This document shows, in pieces, positions 25,174-34,340 of a stretch of 51,241 bases of DNA; the stretch's first letter is position 1; each line of letters starts with the position of its first letter. The DNA is from Caldifarciminota bacterium (lineage in GTDB: Bacteria; Hydrothermota; Tepidihabitantia; Tepidihabitantales; CAIPLT01). The stretch spans positions 1 to 51,241 of the forward strand of contig CAIPLT010000004.1 in assembly GCA_903865935.1 (NCBI GenBank), written 5' to 3'. The position numbers were made by a program, and so were the translations under genes. Below the pieces are notes generated by a model. The model was not told where the DNA came from. It did not search any database and was given only the letters and a program-made list of their open reading frames with translations.

Positions 25174-28100
25174 ATGAAAAAAGATAGTCGAATGTATTTT
25201 AATCATAAATTTTTATTGTTATTGCTTATTCTCTTTTCCTCAATACTATTTGCCGATACGACTTTCTTCGTTGAAAACTTTAATAGTGGTTGGAATTATA
25301 CCTCTCCTCCTGATAGTTGGACTATTAATAATTCTCCTGTTACTAACATTGGGTGGGATAGAGATTCTGCCGGTGGACATTGGCCAAATAATCTAAGTGG
25401 TTATGCTGAAATTGTATCCGATACAAGTTTAAGATTTGATAATCAAGACGATTCATTGATAACACCAATTATAAATTGTAATCGTTATCGAAGCATTTTT
25501 TTACAATGTTCAACTTTTTTCCGTCATATACAAAGTGGCTACACGGCAAATATTATTGGCTCTATTGATGGCGGAAGAACTTATCCATATACAGTCAGAA
25601 ACTATCATGGCGAATGGTTTGGTAATCCAAGATTAGAATCAATCGATTTAGGTTGGGCACAAGAAAAAGATAGTGTTCGCATTGCATTCGTGTTCACCGG
25701 TAATTTAACAAATATTTATTTTTGGTGTTTAGACAATGTCTCATTAATAGGAACATATGTTTATGATACTGATGCTGCGTGTTTGAGTATTCTGAAACCT
25801 TTTACCACTCAACCACCTGGCGAATGTTCAGTTCAGGTTCGTTTGGCGAATATTGGTAAATTGGAGTTAAATAATTTTAATGTAAATTGTGCGGTTTTTG
25901 ACGGCGGAGGCAATCAAGTTCATACCTGCCATTTAGAAATTGATACGTTAGCTTCTAATGAAACAATAACTGTTAATCTTTTACCAACATGGACCGTACC
26001 AGATGTACCAGCTACTTATTTAATAAAAGTGTGGACCGAGGTTGCTGGTGATGAGAATTTATTAAACGATACGGTCGAAAAAAACTTCTCCGTAGCATCG
26101 GTCGAAGACCTTCGTTATTGTGAAGACATGCCAATCAATGGAGAAAAATTTCCAATCGGTGAACAGGGATATGGAGTAAAATTTACACCAAATTTTTACC
26201 CGGCTCGTGTCAACCAAGTAGAATGTTATCTTGGTACAGAGAATACCAGATATCGATTTAGAATCAGAGTTGTCGATGATGATGGTGTCGGTGGTTCACC
26301 GGGAAGAACGTTATATGAAAGCTCTATGATTAATGGTAACGAAGAATGGAATTACGCATACCTTGCTCTTGAAAATATAATTATTACATCTGGTTCGTTA
26401 TATATATTTTACATACAATTTGATGATGTTCCTGATGCTCCACCTCTGTATTACGATAACGCAAGAAATCCAGACGCTCAATATTATAAATATGTCGACA
26501 GTTCTTATATCCAGGATTTTCCTCCTGGCGACTGGCTTTTACATTTAAGATTAGAGTATTATCCATTCGTACCTATGGGCCACGACGTAAGGACGCTTTA
26601 TATCGACACCCCACGTGACGAATTTGTACGACGTCCTTTTAATTATCACACAACAGTTCGGGCAAAAATTCAAAATATCGGTCTTAATAATGAAACTAAT
26701 TTTGCAGTCACTTGCACTGTTAAATCATATACTGGAGAATATATACGTAATATTGGAATTGAGACGATCCCATCGCTCGCACCGAATCAAGATACCGTGG
26801 CGGAATTTTTCCGTCCCGAACAAGGCAATCCCTGGAATGTTATGTATAACGAACTTATGCAAATCGTCGTTCGCACTCATTTAATAACTGACCAGAATCC
26901 CAGCAATAATTATAAAAGTAAATTGTGCAAAGATTCGATACCAATGTTCACGGGACATGGTTACGGGTACGATTGGTATGATTCTGATTCTACTGGTGGA
27001 CCAAGTTATGACTGGATTGAACCAACCGATGCTCGGTTGGCATTAAATGTCGGTGATGATACGATAGTTTCATTACCCCCACTACCGTTTCCATTCCCTT
27101 ATTATGATAGTACTTTTTCTGAGGTAAATGTTTCAACAAACGGATTTCTAAGTTTTATAAATGGACAACCATCTTTTCCTAATAATTCGGTAATTCCCTC
27201 ATCCCAAATACCCAATTGCGCATTATACCCATATTGGGATGACTTAGTATTACCGCCCGACCAAAGTGGTAAAATTTACTATCAAACCATCGGTACAACG
27301 CCAAATCGTATCTTTGTTATAACGTGGTCAAATGTCGCTCGGAAAAATACCGATTTTTCAAAACGTTTAAATTTCCAGGTCATACTTTATGAAAATGGCG
27401 ACATTATCTTCCAATATAAAGATGTATTATGCGGAGCTCAATGGGCAAACTATGGAAAAGACGTAACAATCGGCATTGAAAATTTTAATGGCGAACAGGG
27501 ATTATTGTACCTTTATGGCTCAGAAACACAAATTATAAATTGGCCATATAATAAACTAACTCAAGGTAGAGCTATTAAATTTTACAAACAACTTTGGGAC
27601 ATTGCGCCATTAAGTATTATCAGTCCTTCAGATACGATAATCCCAGGTCCAGTAACACCGCAGATAAAAATTAAGAACTGTGGTACTGAAATAGCAGAAA
27701 CAGTAGCTGTTCATCTCTCAATCTATAATTATTCAGATAGTTGTATTTTTGACACATTTAAAATTGTACCAAGACTTGGTCCAGGAGGTGTTCAAACGGT
27801 TTTATTCCCTTACTGGGTTGCTCGCCAAGGGCTTTATATTTTAAAATGTTCAACTGATTATGTACGCGACCAAAATGAATTGAATAATGTGATTCAAGAC
27901 ACCACATCAGTTGCGATTTGGGTTTTAAAGGCACCGATTCCAGAAAATTCATCAAAAACTCCATCAATAACTTATGTTAAAAATGGTGCTTTAGCATATG
28001 CATCTGACTTTAATAAAATTTATGCATTAAAAGGTGGAAATTGTAATGAATTTTGGTGTTACGATATAGCATCGAATACATGGACTCAATTAGAAACCAT

Positions 28101-29178
28101 ACCACGTCTTCCTTCAAAAAGAAAAGCAAAAGGAGGATGTGCATTGACTTATGCGCAAGGCAAAATTTATGCTTTTAAAGGTGGTAATACAAGTGATTTT
28201 TATGTTTATGATATACTAAACCATACATGGACATCTTTAGCACCCATACAAGATTTGGCGTTTGCACCTGGAAAAAAACCCAGAGATGGTGCGGGACTGA
28301 CTTTCAGTACCTATGATGGATTAATCTATGCAATCCTCGGTAATATCGGTGGTCATTATCTCGATGTTCTAATATCATATGCTCCCGGTGATACAGTTTG
28401 GCAACATGTAAGCCAAATACTACCGTTAGGAGACAATAGAAAAATTAGAGATGGCGGTTCAATAACAGCTTATGATGGAATGTTATATATATTCAAAGGT
28501 AATAGCAGCAGAGAATTAAGCCAATATAATATTAGTACACAACAATGGACAACTATAACTATACCTGGCAATAAAAATAAAGTGAAAAGTGGCGGCACTT
28601 CAACTTGCCAAGTTGGATTAGGTGTTATTTATTTCTTTATTGGCGGCAACAAACAAAGTATTTTTAAATATGATATAGGGACTAATTCTTTTGATACTTT
28701 ACTAACACCAATTCCCACAGGACCGATTTATCCCGGAGCGAGAAAAACAAAAGTGAAAAAAGGTGCAGCACTTGCCGCAACGCAATCAGATTTAATCTAT
28801 GCATTTAAAAGTGGCAAATGTAATGAATTTTGGGCGTATTATCCTTTTGAAGGGTCAATAAAAACAGTGTCGCAGGATATAAACGCACATAAAGTAAATG
28901 CTAATGATAAATTATATACAAATATTCTAACATCTAATCAATCTATGAGTACCCCATTAATCTCTTACACTTTAAAAGAAAAAGGTTCAATAAATTTAGA
29001 ACTCTATTCCTTGGTTGGACAATTAGTTAATTCTATAGTTCGTAAAGATCTTTCACCAGGCAATTATTCAATTTCATTAAGTGATTTTGCCAAAAACGGA
29101 GAAAAAATTAGGGGGGTTTATTTTATTAAAGGAAATATCGGTTCAGAAAAAATTTATCGAAAGATAATACATTTATAA
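25174..29178 (+). CDS. Large secreted multidomain protein with kelch-type repeats and C-terminal sorting domain
   Basis: About 1334 residues. The signal peptide is the FLLLLLILFSSILFAD stretch. A MAM/adhesin-like domain (FVENFNSGW onward, residues ~32-200) follows, then CARDB-like Ig domains (NIGKLELNNF..., NIGLNNETNF...). A domain around 594-800 (LPFPFPYYDSTFSEVNVSTN) resembles a nidogen-like beta fold. Another CARDB-like segment (~810-930) and about six kelch-like repeats (~936-1226, with GGNCNEFWCYD and GGNTSDFYVYD) come next. The C-terminal ~70 residues (LELYSLVGQLVNSIV, RGVYFIKGN, KIYRKIIHL) resemble a sorting domain but lack the PNPA motif. The start is ATG 25174; GTG 25168 is an alternative. 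There is no strong ribosome site. An adhesin or carbohydrate-binding role is possible but unproven. Confidence 0.85.
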   Translation: MKKDSRMYFNHKFLLLLLILFSSILFADTTFFVENFNSGWNYTSPPDSWTINNSPVTNIGWDRDSAGGHWPNNLSGYAEIVSDTSLRFDNQDDSLITPIINCNRYRSIFLQCSTFFRHIQSGYTANIIGSIDGGRTYPYTVRNYHGEWFGNPRLESIDLGWAQEKDSVRIAFVFTGNLTNIYFWCLDNVSLIGTYVYDTDAACLSILKPFTTQPPGECSVQVRLANIGKLELNNFNVNCAVFDGGGNQVHTCHLEIDTLASNETITVNLLPTWTVPDVPATYLIKVWTEVAGDENLLNDTVEKNFSVASVEDLRYCEDMPINGEKFPIGEQGYGVKFTPNFYPARVNQVECYLGTENTRYRFRIRVVDDDGVGGSPGRTLYESSMINGNEEWNYAYLALENIIITSGSLYIFYIQFDDVPDAPPLYYDNARNPDAQYYKYVDSSYIQDFPPGDWLLHLRLEYYPFVPMGHDVRTLYIDTPRDEFVRRPFNYHTTVRAKIQNIGLNNETNFAVTCTVKSYTGEYIRNIGIETIPSLAPNQDTVAEFFRPEQGNPWNVMYNELMQIVVRTHLITDQNPSNNYKSKLCKDSIPMFTGHGYGYDWYDSDSTGGPSYDWIEPTDARLALNVGDDTIVSLPPLPFPFPYYDSTFSEVNVSTNGFLSFINGQPSFPNNSVIPSSQIPNCALYPYWDDLVLPPDQSGKIYYQTIGTTPNRIFVITWSNVARKNTDFSKRLNFQVILYENGDIIFQYKDVLCGAQWANYGKDVTIGIENFNGEQGLLYLYGSETQIINWPYNKLTQGRAIKFYKQLWDIAPLSIISPSDTIIPGPVTPQIKIKNCGTEIAETVAVHLSIYNYSDSCIFDTFKIVPRLGPGGVQTVLFPYWVARQGLYILKCSTDYVRDQNELNNVIQDTTSVAIWVLKAPIPENSSKTPSITYVKNGALAYASDFNKIYALKGGNCNEFWCYDIASNTWTQLETIPRLPSKRKAKGGCALTYAQGKIYAFKGGNTSDFYVYDILNHTWTSLAPIQDLAFAPGKKPRDGAGLTFSTYDGLIYAILGNIGGHYLDVLISYAPGDTVWQHVSQILPLGDNRKIRDGGSITAYDGMLYIFKGNSSRELSQYNISTQQWTTITIPGNKNKVKSGGTSTCQVGLGVIYFFIGGNKQSIFKYDIGTNSFDTLLTPIPTGPIYPGARKTKVKKGAALAATQSDLIYAFKSGKCNEFWAYYPFEGSIKTVSQDINAHKVNANDKLYTNILTSNQSMSTPLISYTLKEKGSINLELYSLVGQLVNSIVRKDLSPGNYSISLSDFAKNGEKIRGVYFIKGNIGSEKIYRKIIHL

Positions 29179-29237
29179 TTTGCTCCTAATACTAAAATTA
29201 TTATTGTAACTGCATATTGTTTTCCCAACAATACTAT

Positions 29238-29265
29238 TTGCTTTAAGAAAAAATTTTATTATAAT
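29238..29265 (+). promoter_or_regulatory. Promoter of the PTS operon
   Basis: TTGCTT (29238-29243), a 16-base spacer and a perfect TATAAT (29260-29265). The predicted +1 is near 29272, only a few bases before ATG 29276, and no ribosome site is present. Confidence 0.6.
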
Positions 29266-29275
29266 TACAAACATA

Positions 29276-29746
29276 ATGGATCTTGTGATTAGAGTAGACG
29301 ACCGACTAATTCATGGACAAGTAACAGCCGGCTGGGTACGACCATTAGGTATTGAGCAAATTATTCTCGCAAACGATCAAGTAGCCAATGACGAGTGGGA
29401 ACGCGAAATATATACATTGGCGGTACCTTCTGAAATAGTAGTAAAGATCTTCACAATTACAGAAACTATTAATTATTTGAAGAATGAGCATATTATAAAA
29501 AAAACAATCGTTTTAATTAATTCATTAAAAGATGCATATCGAATTATTGAATCTGGAATAAAAGTAACTAAGTTAAATATTGGTGGACTTCATTTCGAAA
29601 CCGGTAAAAAGGCCTTTGCAACTTACATTTTTCTTTCCGAAGAAGATGTTAATTTCGCTAAAAAAATCGTCGCGCTCGGAGTATCTCTCGAAGGACGCGA
29701 AATTCCCGGTAGCCCGAGTATTATTATCGATAATCTCATTAAATAA
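29276..29746 (+). CDS. PTS system mannose/fructose/sorbose family, IIB component
   Basis: A 156-residue EIIB of the mannose family. The N-terminus has RVDDRLIHGQV with the phosphorylated histidine at H13, and GWVRPLGIEQIILANDQVA follows, as in known family members. It passes phosphate from EIIA to the sugar crossing EIIC/EIID. The usual length is ~160 residues. It is the first gene of a seven-gene cluster (IIB, IIC, IID, HPr, EI, isomerase, nucleotidyltransferase). Its transcript is leaderless or has a leader of about four bases. The sugar cannot be told from sequence alone. Confidence 0.92.
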   Translation: MDLVIRVDDRLIHGQVTAGWVRPLGIEQIILANDQVANDEWEREIYTLAVPSEIVVKIFTITETINYLKNEHIIKKTIVLINSLKDAYRIIESGIKVTKLNIGGLHFETGKKAFATYIFLSEEDVNFAKKIVALGVSLEGREIPGSPSIIIDNLIK

Positions 29747-29747
29747 T

Positions 29748-30425
29748 ATGATAATAATGATTTTATCATTAAGTATTCTTGGTGGAATTATTTTATTAGA
29801 TAAACAAGCAATTGGAGAATTTGGGGTATCTCAACCAATTGTTGCTTGTCCTCTAATTGGTTTTATTTTTGGTGAATTTTCAACCGGGTTTTTATTGGGT
29901 AGCGTTTTACAATTAATATGGACTGGTGCGTTACCGTTAGGTTCCAAAGAACCCCTTGACAATCAGGGAGCCGGCATCGTTGCAATCTCTCTATTTATTT
30001 TAGCAAACACTAGGCAGATAAATATTACATACGAAAAGATAATCTTTACCAGCTTATTATTTGGAGGTATTGCCAGTTTAATCGGTCAATCATTATCACA
30101 AGTTCAAAAAAAACTTAATAACAAACTCTTTGCCCATGTTAACAAAAACTCAACTGATAAATTAATAATTACCACACATTTCACTGGACTGATCACAGCA
30201 TTTTTACGTGGATTTGTACTAATATTGGTTTTTTTAGTGCTATTTATCTTAATAAGTCCTTCGATAAAACTATTGCCTAATTTCTCTATCGGCGAATTGT
30301 TAACTCTACCGTTAATAATCGGAATAGCTAGTATTGCCCGTTTAGTTATTTTGCGTAAAAGAATATTATATGGTACTTTGGGGGCAATGACAGGATTACT
30401 ATTATGGGTATTATTGAAATTATAA
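29748..30425 (+). CDS. PTS system mannose family, IIC component
   Basis: A 225-residue membrane protein with about six to seven hydrophobic segments. It has the mannose-family EIIC features GGIILLDKQAIGEFGVSQP near the N-terminus and QLIWTGALPLGSKEPLDNQG. The start is taken as ATG 29748 (MIIMILSLS), one base after the IIB stop; an upstream in-frame ATG at 29580 would overlap IIB by 56 codons and lead with a non-homologous charged stretch. EIIC with EIID forms the sugar channel. It is somewhat shorter than the usual ~260 residues. It is coupled to IID, whose start lies inside this gene. Confidence 0.88.
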   Translation: MIIMILSLSILGGIILLDKQAIGEFGVSQPIVACPLIGFIFGEFSTGFLLGSVLQLIWTGALPLGSKEPLDNQGAGIVAISLFILANTRQINITYEKIIFTSLLFGGIASLIGQSLSQVQKKLNNKLFAHVNKNSTDKLIITTHFTGLITAFLRGFVLILVFLVLFILISPSIKLLPNFSIGELLTLPLIIGIASIARLVILRKRILYGTLGAMTGLLLWVLLKL

Positions 30426-31183
30426 AAGGATTTTTCGCTTTAGTTTTTTTACAGGTATCATGGTCATATGTTGGCAGACAAACATTGGGTTTTTTATACG
30501 CAATAATTCTACTTGCTAAAAACCAGACTGATTCATTTAATTCAGAACCAACTAAATCTCAAATAATAGAACGTATCTGGCAAAAATTTTCGCTTAATAC
30601 TAATCCATATTGTACCGGCTTAATGATTGGGATAGCACTCAATAATCAAGGCGAAATTTTTAAAGAATCGTTTTTTTCACTACAACATATTTTCGGTTCA
30701 ATTGGTGACGAATTTTTCTGGCATTTATTGCGACCGACTTTACTCAGCCTGGCAGTTTTATGCTCTTTAATTGGATACTTAACTTCAACAAATTTGAATA
30801 TATACGGATTATTTAAATTTTCTCCTTTAGTATTCCTGATACCATATTTTATTATTACACAGGCAACACGTATACATGGTTTATATCAGGGTAAAATGTA
30901 CGGGAAACATACCACAGTGCATCTTATGGAAAATTTACGTAAATGTATTCCTCTGCTATATAAAATATTAGCATTTATTTTTGGAATATTGTTTACCTTA
31001 TTACCTATACTTTTTTTGCATAACTTTTCTAATCAGATTTTTTCTGTAAAAAATTCAATCTTAATTATTATCTTGCTTTTACTTATTATTTTTATATCAT
31101 ATTTAGGATTACGTTCCGAACGCTCAAGCTCATATTTATTTATTATTGGGCTATTGATTTTTGTAATTATTAAGTTATTATGA
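30404..31183 (+). CDS. PTS system mannose family, IID component
   Basis: A 259-residue EIID. It has the family start SWSYVGRQTLGFLYAI, a central YCTGLMIGIALNNQGE segment and a hydrophobic C-terminal half with about four membrane segments. The soluble N-terminal part is shorter than in E. coli ManZ. It overlaps IIC by 22 bases and HPr by four (ATGA), showing one translated unit. Together with IIC it carries the sugar across the membrane. No IIA domain is fused to it. Confidence 0.88.
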   Translation: MGIIEIIKGFFALVFLQVSWSYVGRQTLGFLYAIILLAKNQTDSFNSEPTKSQIIERIWQKFSLNTNPYCTGLMIGIALNNQGEIFKESFFSLQHIFGSIGDEFFWHLLRPTLLSLAVLCSLIGYLTSTNLNIYGLFKFSPLVFLIPYFIITQATRIHGLYQGKMYGKHTTVHLMENLRKCIPLLYKILAFIFGILFTLLPILFLHNFSNQIFSVKNSILIIILLLLIIFISYLGLRSERSSSYLFIIGLLIFVIIKLL

Positions 31184-31440
31184 TATCTGAAAAGTTAATA
31201 ATAAAAAACGAGGTGGGACTACATGCGCGGCCCGCGGCACAGTTCGTAAAAGCTGCCGAACATTACAAATCAAGCGTTCGACTTTGTAAAGATAATATTT
31301 GGGTTAACGGAAAAAGCGTGTTAGGTATTCTAACTTTAGCAGCTGAACACGGCAGTGAATTAATACTCGAAGTCTCTGGACTGGATGAAAAAGAAGCATT
31401 TAATGAATTGAAAGGTGTATTAGAATTTGAGCACACTTAA
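31180..31440 (+). CDS. ptsH: Phosphocarrier protein HPr
   Basis: An 86-residue HPr of normal length. The phosphorylated histidine is H15 in GLHARPAAQF, and the regulatory serine site is kept as S46 in GKSVLGILTLA, suggesting control by an HPr kinase/phosphorylase as in Gram-positives and many other phyla (no hprK in this window). It takes phosphate from Enzyme I and gives it to EIIA. It overlaps the EI gene by 14 bases. Confidence 0.95.
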   Translation: MISEKLIIKNEVGLHARPAAQFVKAAEHYKSSVRLCKDNIWVNGKSVLGILTLAAEHGSELILEVSGLDEKEAFNELKGVLEFEHT

Positions 31441-33289
31441 AAAAGAACAGATTCTTCACGGTATTTCGGTATCACCTGGATGTGCAATTGGTAATATTTT
31501 TATTTACCAGCGATTCGTACCTTCTTATAAAGAAAGAATTTTAAATGATGCCGAGGTTATATCTGAAAAGCAGAAGTTTGAAATTGCAATTAAAGAAACT
31601 GAACATGAGTTGATAGATTTAAAAAATGAAATTCACAAGGAAATGGGGAATGAATTAGCGGAGTTAATATCATTTCAAATTACGCTTCTATACGACCAAG
31701 ACCTGTATAAAAGTACGATTGAATTTATCGAAAAACGAAAAAGAAATGCAGAGTTTGCATACTCGGAAGTGCTAAAAAGATACATCGTTCCATTAAACGC
31801 AGCTAAAACCCCCTTTTTTAGAGAACGATTAGCCGATATAACAGATGTTTCATCGCGAGTTCTGAGTAATATTTTAGGAGTCGAGCTGCCTACAACTTAT
31901 GAAGTTGCACCAGGTTCGCTGTTAATTGCTTATGATTTACTGCCGTCTGAGGTTGCACTATTGGACCGCAACCGTGTTATCGGTGTCGCAATTGAAGCTG
32001 GAGGAAAAACATCTCACACTTCAATCATGACAAAAGCTAAAGAAATACCGGCAGTCGTTGGTATAGAAAATTTACTAAAAAAAGTAACTATTACAACACA
32101 AAACGACCAAGGTGCTGATAATACAGCGATTTTAGATGGTTCACGTGGTGTCCTTATTATTGAGCCATCGGAGAAAAAACTCGATTTTTATAAAAAAGAA
32201 GATGGAAAAATAAAAGATCAAAAGAATTATCTTTTTAAATTAAAAGAGACTGAATCGACGACTAAAGACGGCAAACACATTGATCTATCTGCTAACATCG
32301 AATTTGTTGCTGAGACTTTGACCGCATTAGATAATGGTGCCCGTGGGGTTGGATTATTCCGAACCGAATATCTATATTTATCTCGGCGTCGTCCGGTCAG
32401 TGAAGATGAACAAGAACAAATATATTCTGCTACTGCAATAAAAATGAAACCGTATCCAGTTATAATTAGAACGTTCGATTTTGGTGGTGATAAAATTATT
32501 CCTGGTTACGCTGAACCTAATCCATTTTTAGGCTGGAGAGCACTCCGGCTCTGTTTTGATAACCCGGAGTTGTTTTTAAATCAAATTAAAGCAATTCTAC
32601 GTGCTTCGGTTAACGGCAATTTAAAAATAATGCTACCGATGATTTCAACGCTTGACGAGTTACATCAAGCAAAAGCCTACATCGAGCAGGCTAAAAACGA
32701 ACTACAAACTAAAAATATTTCATTTGACAATAATATTGAACTTGGCATTATGGTAGAAACACCTTCATGTGCATTATTGGCAGATAGGTTCGCAAAAGAA
32801 TGTAACTTTTTTTCGATTGGCTCTAATGACCTTACACAATATACATTAGCAGTAGATCGCGATAATAAAAGAGTAGCAAAACTATTTAATAGTTTACACC
32901 CGGCAGTTTTAAAATTAATCAATATGACAATCAACGCTGCTCATAGTAATGGTATCTGGGTCGGTTTATGTGGAGAGTTTGCTACTGACCCAATAGGTAT
33001 AATACTTTTGATTGGAATGGGAATTGACGAACTATCAATGGTGTCAAGTATGATTCCATTAGCAAAGAATATTATCCAGAATGTCAATTATAGTTTTGCG
33101 CAAGAAATTAGTCATCAAGTTCTAGAATTAGCAACTGCGAGCGATGTTACTAAATTAGTCAACACTAAGTTAGAAACTACTTATCCGAAATTAGCAAAGT
33201 TCTTACATGATATCGATAGCGAATCTTATTCCTCATTAAAAAAGCCATGTAATAAACATTCTTATAACGTTAAAACAGAAACTGCATAG
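31427..33289 (+). CDS. ptsI: PTS Enzyme I (phosphoenolpyruvate-protein phosphotransferase)
   Basis: A 620-residue Enzyme I. It opens with GISVSPGCAIG and has the phosphohistidine H197 in GGKTSHTSIMTKAKEIPAVVG. Further on come the PEP-binding ARGVGLFRTEYLYL region, the MLPMIS stretch, FFSIGSNDLTQYTLAVDRDN and the catalytic cysteine in VGLCGEFATDP. The start is TTG 31427 within the end of ptsH; no other start keeps the conserved N-terminus. The C-terminus has an extra ~40 residues (SSLKKPCNKHSYNVKTETA) beyond the usual ~575. It feeds phosphate from PEP to HPr. Confidence 0.95.
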   Translation: MSTLKKEQILHGISVSPGCAIGNIFIYQRFVPSYKERILNDAEVISEKQKFEIAIKETEHELIDLKNEIHKEMGNELAELISFQITLLYDQDLYKSTIEFIEKRKRNAEFAYSEVLKRYIVPLNAAKTPFFRERLADITDVSSRVLSNILGVELPTTYEVAPGSLLIAYDLLPSEVALLDRNRVIGVAIEAGGKTSHTSIMTKAKEIPAVVGIENLLKKVTITTQNDQGADNTAILDGSRGVLIIEPSEKKLDFYKKEDGKIKDQKNYLFKLKETESTTKDGKHIDLSANIEFVAETLTALDNGARGVGLFRTEYLYLSRRRPVSEDEQEQIYSATAIKMKPYPVIIRTFDFGGDKIIPGYAEPNPFLGWRALRLCFDNPELFLNQIKAILRASVNGNLKIMLPMISTLDELHQAKAYIEQAKNELQTKNISFDNNIELGIMVETPSCALLADRFAKECNFFSIGSNDLTQYTLAVDRDNKRVAKLFNSLHPAVLKLINMTINAAHSNGIWVGLCGEFATDPIGIILLIGMGIDELSMVSSMIPLAKNIIQNVNYSFAQEISHQVLELATASDVTKLVNTKLETTYPKLAKFLHDIDSESYSSLKKPCNKHSYNVKTETA

Positions 33290-33291
33290 TT

Positions 33292-34338
33292 ATGCAAAAT
33301 AGCTATAATATATTCGATTTGATTTATAATTTACCGAATCAAATAAAAGCGGCAAAACACCTGTCCGTAAACATACACAGACCTAAACGTATTGATTATC
33401 AAAATATTGTAATTTCTGGCATGGGTGGCTCAGGTATCGGTGGCGAAATATTGAAAGCATTGTTAGTCAATACACTTCCAATTCCGATTATTACAGTAAA
33501 GGATTACTTTTTACCGGCATATACAAATAAAAATACTTTGTTTTTTGCGGTTAGTTATTCGGGTAATACCGAAGAAACAATGCAATGCTTTACTGAAGCT
33601 CGACATCGTAAATGCCATTTAATCACAATTACGAGTGGTGGTAAAATTCTTGAAATATCCAAAAAAAATAATATTGATTATATTGAACTTCCTAAAGGTC
33701 CATCTTCCCGTTGCGCGATTGGTTATCTTTTTATTTCGTTACTCTTATGTTTAACACGATTAGGGTTAATCAAGAAAATGGATAACGACATTGATGAGAC
33801 AGCAAAAGTTCTTTTTGCTAATCGAAAAAAATATAACTTTTATGCACAAAAACTCGCGCCAAAATTAAATGCTAAATTACCCTTAGTTTACTCGACCAGT
33901 TCACTATTCGAGCCAGTAGCAAAACGGTGGCAGACGCAACTTAATGAAAACGCAGAAGTAATAGCGCATAGTAATGTCTTTCCTGAATTAAATCATAACG
34001 AAATTGTTGGGATATCTGATTCCTATCCATTAGTTCCGCTTTATTACCTGATTTTAATTGACCAGAAAACTCATACTCGTAATTTATTGAGAGTAGGCTA
34101 CACTTTCGATATTATAAAAAACAGAAATCATGCCAAAATATTTAAAAAGTATATCAAAGTCGAAAAGTTTTTTCCAAATGGCAAATCAAATTTAGCCCGC
34201 ATGTTTTCCTTAATCATGCTAGGTGATTTAATCAGTTATCACCTAGCACATGCCCGTCAGGTAATCCCAGAATCAATCACGGCTATTGATGAATTAAAAA
34301 TGAAATTAGATCGATGTAAATTTGTTAAACGGAGGTGA
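33292..34338 (+). CDS. Bifunctional phosphoglucose/phosphomannose isomerase family
   Basis: A 348-residue SIS-fold isomerase of the archaeal/bacterial dual PGI/PMI type. It has ISGMGGSGIGGEILKALL (around residues 42-59), SYSGNTEETMQCFTEA (~95-110), the PSSRCAIGYLF segment and the ENAEVIAHSNVFPELNHNE stretch carrying conserved Glu and His residues. It interconverts glucose-6-P or mannose-6-P with fructose-6-P. It starts two bases after ptsI, so it probably acts on the phosphosugar delivered by the PTS. Confidence 0.9.
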   Translation: MQNSYNIFDLIYNLPNQIKAAKHLSVNIHRPKRIDYQNIVISGMGGSGIGGEILKALLVNTLPIPIITVKDYFLPAYTNKNTLFFAVSYSGNTEETMQCFTEARHRKCHLITITSGGKILEISKKNNIDYIELPKGPSSRCAIGYLFISLLLCLTRLGLIKKMDNDIDETAKVLFANRKKYNFYAQKLAPKLNAKLPLVYSTSSLFEPVAKRWQTQLNENAEVIAHSNVFPELNHNEIVGISDSYPLVPLYYLILIDQKTHTRNLLRVGYTFDIIKNRNHAKIFKKYIKVEKFFPNGKSNLARMFSLIMLGDLISYHLAHARQVIPESITAIDELKMKLDRCKFVKRR

Positions 34339-34340
34339 AT

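Noticed and set aside
29580-29747. A longer N-terminus for PTS IIC starting at 29580
   Set aside because: It lies wholly within IIB in another frame, is charged and non-homologous, and a good start exists right after the IIB stop.
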